A stretch of DNA of 64,000 bases from JAWWPG01 sp033850885 (GTDB taxonomy: Bacteria; Actinomycetota; Actinomycetes; Propionibacteriales; Nocardioidaceae): contig JAWWPG010000030.1 of the NCBI GenBank assembly GCA_033850885.1, positions 20,835-84,834 of the forward strand. Reading direction: 5' to 3'. The notes beneath the pieces were generated by a model, which searched no databases, was not told where the DNA came from, and saw only the letters and a list, made by a program, of their open reading frames with translations. A program made the translations under genes and the position numbers. The stretch's first letter is position 1. Each line of letters opens with the position of its first letter. Below, piece after piece: positions 16,866 to 24,570 of the stretch.

Positions 16866-18283
16866 CCGACCGGCGCCTGACATCGGCCGCGCACGTGGTG
16901 ACCGCCGGCGCTGCTCTCTTCGCGGACGCCCTCGACGCCCAGGTCGTCCCCACGACGCGAGTCGACTGGTCACCGCCGGCCGCCGGTGCGGAGGACGCGC
17001 TGAAGGCCGTGCTGCTCGACCCCCGCCGAGGCCCGGCCAACGCCCGGGCGGTGCGCCAGATGCTGGGTGCGACGGCGCTGCTCACCGACGTACGAACGGC
17101 CGGCGAGGCCCTCGGGCTGGACCGAGGGCATTTCCTGCACGCCGGTCCGCCGCTGTCGTGGGAGCGGTCGTCGGGTCCGATGCGCGGCGCGCTCATCGGT
17201 GCCGCGATGCTCGAGGGGCTGGCGGAGACCCCGGAGGACGCCGAGCGGCTGCTCGGCGAGGGCTCGCTCACGTGGGAGCCATGCCACCACCGCGGTGCGG
17301 TCGGCCCGATGGCGGGGGTCGTCTCGCCGTCGATGTGGGTGTTCGAGGTGACCGACGAGACCAGCGGACGACGGTCGTGGTGCACGCTGAACGAGGGCCT
17401 CGGGAAGGTGCTGCGCTACGGCGCCTACTCCGCAGACGTCCTCGACCGGCTGCGCTGGATGGGAAGCGTCCTCGGGCCCGCCCTGCAGCATGCGACCCGC
17501 GAGCATGGCCCGGTCGACCTGCTCACGACGATCGCCCAGATGGTCCAGATGGGCGACGAGGGCCACAACCGGAACCGGGCGGGCACGTTGATGGTCTTGA
17601 AGGAGTGGTTCCCGCATCTCGCCGAGTCGGGCCTGCCCGCGTCCGACGTGGCCGAGATCGCCCGCTTCGTCGGCGGCAACGACCACTTCTTCCTGAACCT
17701 GGTGATGCCCGCGTGCAAGCTCGTCACGGCAGCGGGGCACGGCGTACCCGGGTCGACGGTGGTCACGACGATGGCCCGGAACGGGACGGACTTCGGCATC
17801 CGGGTCTCCGGCACCGGCGACGAGTGGTTCACCGGGCCGGCTCAGGTTGCCGACGGGCTCTATCTGGGCAGCTACGGCCCCGACGACGCCAACCCGGACA
17901 TCGGCGACTCGGCCATCACCGAGACCGCCGGCCTCGGCGGCTTCGCGATGGCGACCGCGCCGGCGATCGTCCGGCTCGTCGGCGGCACGGTCTCCGACGC
18001 GCTCGCCACCACCGCCCGGATGTACGACATCTGCGTCGGCGAGAACCCCGCGTGGGCGATCCCGATCCTCGACTTCCGCGGCACCCCGACCGGCATCGAC
18101 GCGACAGCCGTGGTGCGGAGCGGGCAGCTGCCGCAAATCAACACCGGGATGGCGGGTCGGGTAGCGGGGACCGGGCAGGTGGGAGCCGGGCTCGTCACGC
18201 CGCCGATGGACTGCTTCGTCAAGGCGGTGCACGGCCTGGCCGGGCAGGTCGAACAGGCGGAACTGTCGGCACAACCCGGCTGA
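16862..18283 (+). CDS. allG: DUF1116 protein, AllG/YlbE-like subunit of oxamate carbamoyltransferase
   Basis: 473 residues from ATG 16862, overlapping fdrA by ATGA. DUF1116 features seen: MRGALIGAAMLEGLAETPED, WEPCHHRGAVGPMAGVVSPS, a QMGDEGHNRNRAGT motif near 225-240, and the C-terminal INTGMAGRVAGTGQVGAG segment. Length matches YlbE (about 420-475). With AllH and FdrA it would form the carbamoyltransferase. No carbamate kinase gene is visible in the window, so the carbamoyl phosphate could feed an unlinked kinase or the pyrimidine pathway. The operon ends here: the next gene is on the opposite strand. Confidence 0.85.
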   Translation: MTDRRLTSAAHVVTAGAALFADALDAQVVPTTRVDWSPPAAGAEDALKAVLLDPRRGPANARAVRQMLGATALLTDVRTAGEALGLDRGHFLHAGPPLSWERSSGPMRGALIGAAMLEGLAETPEDAERLLGEGSLTWEPCHHRGAVGPMAGVVSPSMWVFEVTDETSGRRSWCTLNEGLGKVLRYGAYSADVLDRLRWMGSVLGPALQHATREHGPVDLLTTIAQMVQMGDEGHNRNRAGTLMVLKEWFPHLAESGLPASDVAEIARFVGGNDHFFLNLVMPACKLVTAAGHGVPGSTVVTTMARNGTDFGIRVSGTGDEWFTGPAQVADGLYLGSYGPDDANPDIGDSAITETAGLGGFAMATAPAIVRLVGGTVSDALATTARMYDICVGENPAWAIPILDFRGTPTGIDATAVVRSGQLPQINTGMAGRVAGTGQVGAGLVTPPMDCFVKAVHGLAGQVEQAELSAQPG

Positions 18284-18297
18284 CCCGGCCCTGCGGG

Positions 18298-18756
18298 TCA
18301 GTCGTCGCGGTCGGTCCGGGAGCGGGCCGCGATCATGCCGGCGATCTCCCGGGCGGACCTGGTGGCGCGAGGGCCGTCGGAGGTCTGCAGCGCCATCACC
18401 GCCACCGTGCTGCCGTCGGCGAGGTCGACGAGGGCCCACGGGCGGTGCTGGGTCAGCGAGATCGCCACCACCTCCGCCCAGTCGAAGTCCTGGCGGTGGT
18501 AGCCGTTCGTCACGCTGATGCCCCGCTCCGACGCCGTGACGCGGGTACGGAAGATGCCGTACAACACCACGATCACCGCCACGAAGACGCCGACGAGCGT
18601 GACCCGCTGGAACCAGCCGAACTGGGCGCGCACATGGGCCGGCAGCATCAGCCACAAGAAGACCAGCAGCGAGACGAGCACGCCACCCATGACCGCCGAC
18701 ACCATGCGGGCGCCGAGCGGCCGGTAGACCTTGGGCAGAGCGCCGTGGTGGCTCAC
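18298..18756 (-). CDS. PH-domain membrane protein (bPH family)
   Basis: 152 residues from a GTG. Two hydrophobic helices (about 19-37 and 50-67) are followed by a small bacterial pleckstrin-homology-like domain with RVTASERGISVTNGYHRQDFDW, as in the PH_6/DUF2581 family of actinobacteria. It is a likely cytoplasmic-membrane protein with a soluble C-terminal domain. Its role is unknown. It is convergent with allG and reads in the same direction as the riboflavin transporter gene upstream (36 nt gap). Confidence 0.75.
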   Translation of the reverse strand: MSHHGALPKVYRPLGARMVSAVMGGVLVSLLVFLWLMLPAHVRAQFGWFQRVTLVGVFVAVIVVLYGIFRTRVTASERGISVTNGYHRQDFDWAEVVAISLTQHRPWALVDLADGSTVAVMALQTSDGPRATRSAREIAGMIAARSRTDRDD

Positions 18757-18792
18757 TTCGTGAGCATAGAAGGCGTGGCAGCGGGCGGTGCC

Positions 18793-19503
18793 TCAGGCGC
18801 CGGCCATCGCCTCCTGTGACGGCTCCTGCGTCGCCTCGGCCCCGCCGTGGCGGTTGAGCCGCCGCTCCACCTTGGCCCACTGGAAGAAGCCGAAGACGCA
18901 GAAGGCGCCGTAGACGACGTACATCACCGCGCTCGGGTAGTACTTGGCCTGGTAGAGCAACGGCACACCCACCACGTCGACGCCGATCCAGATCCACCAG
19001 AACTCCACGTAGCCGCGGGCCATGCCGTACGTCGCGAGGATGCTGCCGGTGAGGATCCAGGCGTCCGCGAGCGGGCCGTACGAGCCGAGGTAGCTGAGCA
19101 CGTAGTAGAACGCGAACATCATGACCACACCCGCCCCGATCATCGCCCGCAGCTCGTCGGCGTTTGCCCAACGAGGCGTGATCGCACCACCGTCGGCGGC
19201 ACCGCCGAGGCGCTTGCTGCGATGCCAGCGCCACCAGCCGTAGACGCTGACGATCAGGAAGAACACCTGCCGGCCGGCCTGGCCCCACAGGTCGTGCACC
19301 TGCGGCTTGTCGAAGATGCCGGACACGAAGACCGTGAACAGGACCACGTTGCCGACGATGCCGACCGGCCAGGCCCAGGTGAGGCGCCGCATGCCGAGCA
19401 GGGCGCTGGCGAGTCCGAAGATGTTCCCGAAAACCTCGCGGTGGAGCACCTGCTCCCCGTCGATACTCCAGGTGCCGTCCAGTAGCCAGTGCACTGGGCC
19501 CAT
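18793..19503 (-). CDS. pnuX: PnuC-family riboflavin transporter (PnuX/RibM-like)
   Basis: 236 residues from ATG 19503 with GAGGA upstream. It has about seven transmembrane helices and the PnuC fold: FGNIFGLASALLGMRRLTWAWPVGIVGN near the N-terminus, YGWWRWHR mid-protein and a FWWIWIGVDVVGVPLL motif. PnuC homologues under FMN-riboswitch control in actinobacteria are riboflavin transporters (PnuX/RibM) rather than nicotinamide riboside transporters. The riboswitch at 19610-19730 therefore supports riboflavin as cargo. Translation of further upstream codons is unlikely because they lie in the riboswitch expression platform. Confidence 0.9.
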   Translation of the reverse strand: MGPVHWLLDGTWSIDGEQVLHREVFGNIFGLASALLGMRRLTWAWPVGIVGNVVLFTVFVSGIFDKPQVHDLWGQAGRQVFFLIVSVYGWWRWHRSKRLGGAADGGAITPRWANADELRAMIGAGVVMMFAFYYVLSYLGSYGPLADAWILTGSILATYGMARGYVEFWWIWIGVDVVGVPLLYQAKYYPSAVMYVVYGAFCVFGFFQWAKVERRLNRHGGAEATQEPSQEAMAGA

Positions 19504-19565
19504 GTCAGCCGTCCTCGGTCCGGTCGCGGACTCTGAGGCGGGAGCTTGGGAGGAACCGTCGCGGC

Positions 19566-19600
19566 TCGCGCCCGGTCGACCACGACGGCCACGGGCGCGA
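19566..19600 (-). promoter_or_regulatory. Expression-platform hairpin between FMN aptamer and pnuX
   Basis: On the minus strand TCGCGCCCG and CGGGCGCGA form a perfect 9-bp stem between the aptamer and the pnuX start. No T-run follows, so a terminator or an alternative pairing that controls access to the ribosome site are both possible. Confidence 0.5.
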
Positions 19601-19609
19601 CCAACAGAC

Positions 19610-19730
19610 GCCGTGCATCCTCCCATCCGGACTTTAACCGTCGGTCCCGGAGTTTCACCGAGTCAACCGGCCGCTGGCAGCGGTCGGGTCGCGGACTTTC
19701 ACCGCCGGTTCGGAGTTACACCGACCCCGG
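19610..19730 (-). ncRNA. FMN riboswitch (RFN element)
   Basis: Read on the minus strand, the region opens with GGGGTCGGTGTAACTCCG, continues with ACCGGCGGTGAAAGTCCGCG, then a variable hairpin, then TCGGTGAAACTCCGGGACC and GACGGTTAAAGTCCGGATGG, and closes with GGGAGGATGCACGG. These are the conserved segments of the RFN aptamer in order. It precedes the PnuC-type transporter gene. FMN binding would lower transporter expression. Confidence 0.95.
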
Positions 19731-19776
19731 AGCACGCGAGTGTGGTCACTCGTTCGTGGATCATCCTACCCCGCAC

Positions 19777-20961
19777 TCAGAAGGCCGCCACCCCATGCGG
19801 CGTCCCGAGCCCGGTCGGTCCGTCCCAGCCGTTGCCCGCGCGGCACAGCGGGGAGCCGCAGCCGCCGTTGCGGCCCGACGTGATGTCGTGCAGGTCCTGG
19901 GGGTCCGCGTAGAGGTACTTCGCGGGATGTCCGGTGGTCCGGCCCGACAGTGCGAAGACGGCCGCGATCAACGGCGAGGCCTCGCTGGTGCCGCCGTACT
20001 GGGCGGTGTGGCCGTTCAGGACGATGACGAGGCCACCGTTGCCCGGGTCGGCCGCAGCCGCCACGTCGGCGGTGGCGTCCATCTGCTTGCAGGAGGTGTT
20101 CACCTGCTGCTGCCACCTCGGCGCCGGGTTCGTCGTGGAGCAGCCGGAGCCGGCCCCGGACCACGCGGTCTCGTGGTAGCCACGACGGCTGCCGTCCTTG
20201 AAGACCGACGTGCCGCCGACGGCGACCACGTTGGTGTCGCTTGCGGGGTAGAGGTTGGCGGGCGCGTAGCCGCTGTCACCGGTGGACGCGGTGACAGCGA
20301 TGCCCGGGTGGTCGTAGGCAGGGCTGTTGCTGCCCTGGCCCCCGCCGTAGCTGTTCGAGATGGCCACCACACCGGGCTGCTTCGCCGCGGTGTTCTCGGC
20401 CGCCTCCAGGGACTTGAAGGTGGACTTGTCGGCCTGGACCATCAGGATCGTGCAGGTCGGGCAGGCCGCCGAGACCATGTCGACGTCCAGCGCCTGCTCC
20501 GGGTCCCACCGTGCGTTGTCCGGCGGGTAGTTGTGACCGCCCCGCTGGTCCAGGACCCTGAGGCAGCCGGTCTTCCTCGTGCAGGCGGGCAGGTTGTTCA
20601 TCTTCCGGAACTGCGCCAGGTCGGACTGCAGGTGCGAGTACCCGAAGGCGTCGACGATGGCGACGGTGCGGCCATCGGCCTGCAGGCCCTTGAGGTGGTA
20701 GGCCTTCTGCACGTCCGCAGCGTGGAAGCCCACCAGCGGGTCGGCCCTCGTCCCGGTGACGACCTTGCCGGCGGGGCCCACCACGGCCATGGCCAGGCAG
20801 GCCGCGTGCCCGGGCTTGGGGTGGGTCGTGCAGACGTGCACCGCGTGCACTCCCACACCGGGATGGGCTGGCATCGCCGATGCGCCGGGCAGGCCGGCGA
20901 TCAGCCCGCCGACCGCGAGCACCCCAGCTGTCAGGCCGGAGAAGACGAAACTTCGCGTCAC
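19777..20961 (-). CDS. Secreted S53-like (sedolisin) serine peptidase without prodomain
   Basis: 394 residues from GTG 20961 (AAGGAG upstream) with a Sec signal peptide (hydrophobic 6-27, ASA cleavage near 28). The sedolisin catalytic elements are visible: Glu and Asp in DPEQALDVDMVSA, the oxyanion Asp in STGDSGY, and the nucleophile in GGTSEASPLIAA. A calcium-site-like GTPHGVAAF ends the protein. The usual propeptide of about 200 residues is missing, as in a short actinobacterial subgroup. Proteolysis outside the cell is the expected role. It stands alone, 45 nt from the riboswitch on the same strand. Confidence 0.87.
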   Translation of the reverse strand: MTRSFVFSGLTAGVLAVGGLIAGLPGASAMPAHPGVGVHAVHVCTTHPKPGHAACLAMAVVGPAGKVVTGTRADPLVGFHAADVQKAYHLKGLQADGRTVAIVDAFGYSHLQSDLAQFRKMNNLPACTRKTGCLRVLDQRGGHNYPPDNARWDPEQALDVDMVSAACPTCTILMVQADKSTFKSLEAAENTAAKQPGVVAISNSYGGGQGSNSPAYDHPGIAVTASTGDSGYAPANLYPASDTNVVAVGGTSVFKDGSRRGYHETAWSGAGSGCSTTNPAPRWQQQVNTSCKQMDATADVAAAADPGNGGLVIVLNGHTAQYGGTSEASPLIAAVFALSGRTTGHPAKYLYADPQDLHDITSGRNGGCGSPLCRAGNGWDGPTGLGTPHGVAAF

Positions 20962-21009
20962 ACGGGCTCCTTCTATGACGTTACGCGTCGACAGGTCAAG
21001 ACCGGCACC

Positions 21010-21666
21010 CTAGCGGGTCGACGCGAGGTCGCGCAGGCGGGCCACGACGGCGTCCGCGTCGTCGGCGCCGAAGACCGCGGAGCCGGCGACGAAGTTGTCG
21101 GCACCGGCTTCCGCGCAGCGGCCGATGGTCTCGAGCGAGACCCCGCCGTCCACCTGGAGCCAGATGTCAGCGCCGGTCCCGTCGATGAGCTCGCGGGCCC
21201 GCCGGATCTTCGGAAGGCAGATGTCGAGGAACTGCTGACCGCCGAACCCGGGCTCCACGGTCATCACCAGCACCATGTCGATCTCGCCGAGCAGGTCGGC
21301 GTACGGCTCGATCGGGGTGGCCGGCTTGAGCGCCATCCCGACCCGCGCCCCGTGACCGCGGAGCTCGCGAGCCAGCCGCACCGGCGCCCGGCAGGCTTCG
21401 ATGTGGAAGGTGACGCTGGCGGCGCCGGCCTCGACGTACCCGACCGCCCAGCGGTCCGGGTCCTCGATCATCAGGTGGCAGTCGAGCGGCTGCGACACCG
21501 CCCGGGCGAGTGCCTCGACGACCGGGAGACCGATGGTGAGGTTGGGGACGAAGTGGTTGTCCATGACGTCCACGTGCAGCCAGTCCGCACTGCCGACGGT
21601 GGCCGCCTCCGCCTGCAGGTTGGCGAAGTCCGCGGCCAGGATGCTCGGCGCGATCTGGATCGTCAT
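21010..21666 (-). CDS. rpe: Ribulose-phosphate 3-epimerase
   Basis: 218 residues from ATG 21666. TIM-barrel enzyme of the pentose phosphate pathway. The metal-binding residues are in WLHVDVMDNHFVPN, the substrate-binding segment is CHLMIEDP, the EPGFGGQ loop is present, and the second catalytic Asp is in WLQVDGG. Length is standard. It lies 11 nt after the rsmB stop at the end of the housekeeping run. The long upstream reading-frame extension is antisense or frame-shadow sequence and is excluded. Confidence 0.96.
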   Translation of the reverse strand: MTIQIAPSILAADFANLQAEAATVGSADWLHVDVMDNHFVPNLTIGLPVVEALARAVSQPLDCHLMIEDPDRWAVGYVEAGAASVTFHIEACRAPVRLARELRGHGARVGMALKPATPIEPYADLLGEIDMVLVMTVEPGFGGQQFLDICLPKIRRARELIDGTGADIWLQVDGGVSLETIGRCAEAGADNFVAGSAVFGADDADAVVARLRDLASTR

Positions 21667-21677
21667 GGCAGCGGAGT

Positions 21678-23078
21678 CTAGCCTCGTTCGCCGCGGCGGA
21701 GCAGGGCCATGAACATCGCGTCGGTGCCGTGACGGTGCGGCCACAGCTGGACGTGCGGGCCGGGTCCGGTGTCCGGCACGTCGGGCAGGACGGCCGTTGC
21801 GTCCTCCTCGTGTACGTCGGGCAGCGCCGCCAGGACGGCGTCCACGACGCCGCGGGTCTCCTCCAGGTGCGGCGAGCACGTCACGTAGGCGACGGTCCCG
21901 CCGGGCCGCACCGCCTCCAGCGCCGACTCGAGGAGACGACGTTGGCGGGGCACCAGCGCCCGCAGGTCGTCGGGCGTGCGTCGCCAGCGCGCCTCCGGCC
22001 TGCGACGCAAGGCGCCGAGCCCGGTGCACGGGGCGTCGACGAGGACCCGGTCGAACGCACCGGCGGACCAGGCGGGCGACGTGGCGTCGGCGGCCAGCAG
22101 GGCGACGGGCTGCCGGTAGGCGCGCAGCGCCCGCGACACGAGGGCCGCCCGGTGCGGCAGCAGCTCCGACGCGACCAGGGTCGCCCCGCGCTGCCTCGCG
22201 AGCCCGGTGAGCAGGGCCGCCTTGCCGCCGGGCCCGGCGCACAGGTCCAGCCAGCGTCCGTCGCGACCGGCCACCTCGGCGCGCGCGGTCAGCAGCGCGG
22301 CCAGCTGCGAACCCTCGTCCTGCACGCCGACGGTGCCCGCGCGCAGCTCCGCCAGGTCCCGCGGGTCACCTCCGGGCAGGACGCCGGCGTACGGCGAGAA
22401 ACGGCCCGGCTCGACGCCGTACTCGGCGAGCTGGGCGAAGGTGGCGAGGCCCGGTCGGACCGCCAGCGTCACCAACGGCGCCCGGTTGTCGGCGGCCAGC
22501 AGGAGGGGAAGCTCGGCGTCTGCGATGCCTGCGGCCGCCAGCGCCTTTGCGAACGCGTCGACCACCCAGCGCGGGTGTGAGTGGCGGAGCGCGAGGCTCG
22601 CGAGGTCACCGGTGTGACCGGCGGGTGCCACCTCGTCGAGCCACTGGTCGAGAGGGGTGGCGGCGACGCGCCGGAGCACCGCGTTGACGAGCCGGACGGG
22701 CCGCTCCCCGACCGCCGCCCGGACCAGCTCGACGCTGGTGCCGACCGCGGCGTGTGACGGAACCCGCATGCCCAGGATCTGGTGGGTCCCGAGCCGCAGC
22801 GCCGTGAGCACCTCGGGCTGCAGTGACGCGACGCCGTCTCCCCCGCTCAGGCAGCGGGCGAGGATCACGTCGTACAGGCCCTGCATGCGGACCGTCCCGT
22901 TGGCCAGCTCGGTGGTGAAGGCGGCGTCTCTTCCCGTCAGCTCGCTTCCCGACAGCAGGGTCGGGAGGGTCAGGTTGAGGTACGCGTCGTCCACGTCGAC
23001 CGCCCGCAGTGCCGCGTAGGCAGCCTGCCGGGCCGGGTCGAGTCGGGTGCGGGCGCGGGCGCGGCGCGCCGACGTCAT
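21678..23078 (-). CDS. rsmB: 16S rRNA m5C967 methyltransferase RsmB
   Basis: 466 residues from ATG 23078, overlapping the fmt stop (ATGA). An N-terminal NusB-like RNA-binding domain (about 15-140) is followed by a SAM-dependent methyltransferase domain with LDLCAGPGGKAALLTGLA and two catalytic-loop cysteines, DAPCTGLG and VTCSPHLEE. It methylates a cytosine in 16S rRNA. The gene pair fmt-rsmB is conserved across bacteria. A far longer reading frame through fmt exists in this frame and was rejected. Confidence 0.95.
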   Translation of the reverse strand: MTSARRARARTRLDPARQAAYAALRAVDVDDAYLNLTLPTLLSGSELTGRDAAFTTELANGTVRMQGLYDVILARCLSGGDGVASLQPEVLTALRLGTHQILGMRVPSHAAVGTSVELVRAAVGERPVRLVNAVLRRVAATPLDQWLDEVAPAGHTGDLASLALRHSHPRWVVDAFAKALAAAGIADAELPLLLAADNRAPLVTLAVRPGLATFAQLAEYGVEPGRFSPYAGVLPGGDPRDLAELRAGTVGVQDEGSQLAALLTARAEVAGRDGRWLDLCAGPGGKAALLTGLARQRGATLVASELLPHRAALVSRALRAYRQPVALLAADATSPAWSAGAFDRVLVDAPCTGLGALRRRPEARWRRTPDDLRALVPRQRRLLESALEAVRPGGTVAYVTCSPHLEETRGVVDAVLAALPDVHEEDATAVLPDVPDTGPGPHVQLWPHRHGTDAMFMALLRRGERG

Positions 23079-24001
23079 GAGCCGAGCCTGGCCGGCGGCG
23101 GCCGCTGCCCCCGGGCCCAAGCGACGGCGGGCATCCAGCCCCGGCCCGGCAGCTGCACCTCGCCGAGCTCGACGGCGTGGGTGCCGCTGCCGACCAGCAC
23201 CTCGCGTCTGCTCACCCGGACCTCGCCGGGCCGCAGTGCCGACTCGTCGGGGCGGAGCCGGATCGGCCGCAGGTTCAGCCGGCGGTCCCCGAGCTCCGTC
23301 CAGGCGCCCGGAGCCGGGGTGACCCCGCGCACCTGCCGGTCGATCGCGAACGCCGTGCGCTGCCAGTCGACGCGACCGTCTCGCGCTGTGAGCTTCGGGG
23401 CCAGCGAGACCCCTTCGGCGGGCTGCTCGCGCTCCTCGATGGTGCCGCCCTCGATGCCGTCCAGGGTGGCGACGAGCAGGCTCGCGCCGTGCCTGGCCAG
23501 CCGGTCGAGCAACGTACCCGCGGTGTCGTCGGGGCGGATCGTCTCCGTCAGCACCCCGTACGTCGGACCCGCGTCGAGCTCCTTCACCAGGCGGAAGGTG
23601 GTGGCGCCCGTCACCTCGTCGCCTGCGATCAGCGCATGCTGCACGGGCGCCGCGCCCCGCCAGGCGGGAAGCAGGGAGAAGTGCAGGTTGACCCATCCGC
23701 GCAGCGGGATGTCGAGAGCCGGTTGGGGCAGCAGCCCGCCGTACGCGACGACCGGGCAACAGTCCGGCGCGATCTCGGCCAGCCGTTGCAGGAACGCCGG
23801 GTCGCTCGGCCGTTCGGGGCGAAGCACCTCCAAGCCCTTCGCCTCGGCCAGCGCCGCCACCGGCGAGGGTGAGACGGTGCGCCCCCGTCCCGTCGGGGCA
23901 TCGGGTCGGGTGAGCACCGCGGCCACCTGATGCCCGCTGTCCAGGACAGCCTGCAGCGACGGCAGCGCCGCCTCCGGCGTGCCGGCGAAGACCAGCCGCA
24001 T
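23075..24001 (-). CDS. fmt: Methionyl-tRNA formyltransferase
   Basis: 308 residues from ATG 24001 (MRLVFAGTPEAALPSLQAV). The formyl-transfer residues are in VNLHFSLLPAWRGAAPVQHA with the downstream Asp in LVKELDAGPTYG. The C-terminal OB-like domain begins near 205. It formylates initiator Met-tRNA in the cytoplasm. It sits 2 nt after the def stop, and def-fmt is the functionally paired formylation/deformylation module. Confidence 0.96.
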   Translation of the reverse strand: MRLVFAGTPEAALPSLQAVLDSGHQVAAVLTRPDAPTGRGRTVSPSPVAALAEAKGLEVLRPERPSDPAFLQRLAEIAPDCCPVVAYGGLLPQPALDIPLRGWVNLHFSLLPAWRGAAPVQHALIAGDEVTGATTFRLVKELDAGPTYGVLTETIRPDDTAGTLLDRLARHGASLLVATLDGIEGGTIEEREQPAEGVSLAPKLTARDGRVDWQRTAFAIDRQVRGVTPAPGAWTELGDRRLNLRPIRLRPDESALRPGEVRVSRREVLVGSGTHAVELGEVQLPGRGWMPAVAWARGQRPPPARLGS

Positions 24002-24003
24002 CC

Positions 24004-24549
24004 TTAGAAACCCCTGCCCAGCATGGGATGTGGCGACTCCTTGACAACCGGGACGGCCAGTCCACTCCACTCGGCGTCGCGGATCGCCTTCATGGCGGCC
24101 TTGCGGGTCAGCGCATCGAGCCGGTCGATGAACAAGACGCCGTCGAGGTGGTCGGTCTCGTGCTGGATGACCCTGGCGCGATGCTCCGTGCTCTCGATCG
24201 TCACCGGCTCCCCGTACATGTCGAAGCCGGTCGCGACCACGGCGAACGCCCGCGTGCAGTCGAAGGCCAGGCCGGGGATCGACAGGCAGCCCTCCTCACC
24301 GAACTGGGTGGTCTCACTCAGCGTCAACCGGGGGTTGACCAGATGCCCGACTTCGTCGTCGACGTGGTAGGTGAAGACCCGGAGTCCGACGCCGAGCTGG
24401 GGCGCGGCCAGGCCCGACCCGGGAGCCTCGAGCATGGTGTCGGTGAGGTCCTTGACCAGGGTGCGCAGCTGCTTGTCGAAGTCGGTCACCGGTGCCGCCA
24501 CCTCACGGAGCACCGGGTCACCGAAGAGCCTGATCTCCCGCACCGCCAC
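24004..24549 (-). CDS. def: Peptide deformylase
   Basis: 181 residues from GTG 24549. The three deformylase motifs are present: GSGLAAPQLG, EEGCLSIPG and the metal-binding QHETDHLDG. It removes the N-formyl group from nascent proteins. It is adjacent to fmt, 21 nt from priA. Confidence 0.96.
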   Translation of the reverse strand: MAVREIRLFGDPVLREVAAPVTDFDKQLRTLVKDLTDTMLEAPGSGLAAPQLGVGLRVFTYHVDDEVGHLVNPRLTLSETTQFGEEGCLSIPGLAFDCTRAFAVVATGFDMYGEPVTIESTEHRARVIQHETDHLDGVLFIDRLDALTRKAAMKAIRDAEWSGLAVPVVKESPHPMLGRGF

Positions 24550-24570
24550 GCGACAACCTTACCGACCCGG

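Noticed and set aside
21678..24065. A single 795-codon minus-strand frame suggesting an RsmB fusion
   Set aside because: The N-terminal half is an off-frame reading of fmt. The RsmB start at 23078 overlaps the fmt stop by ATGA.
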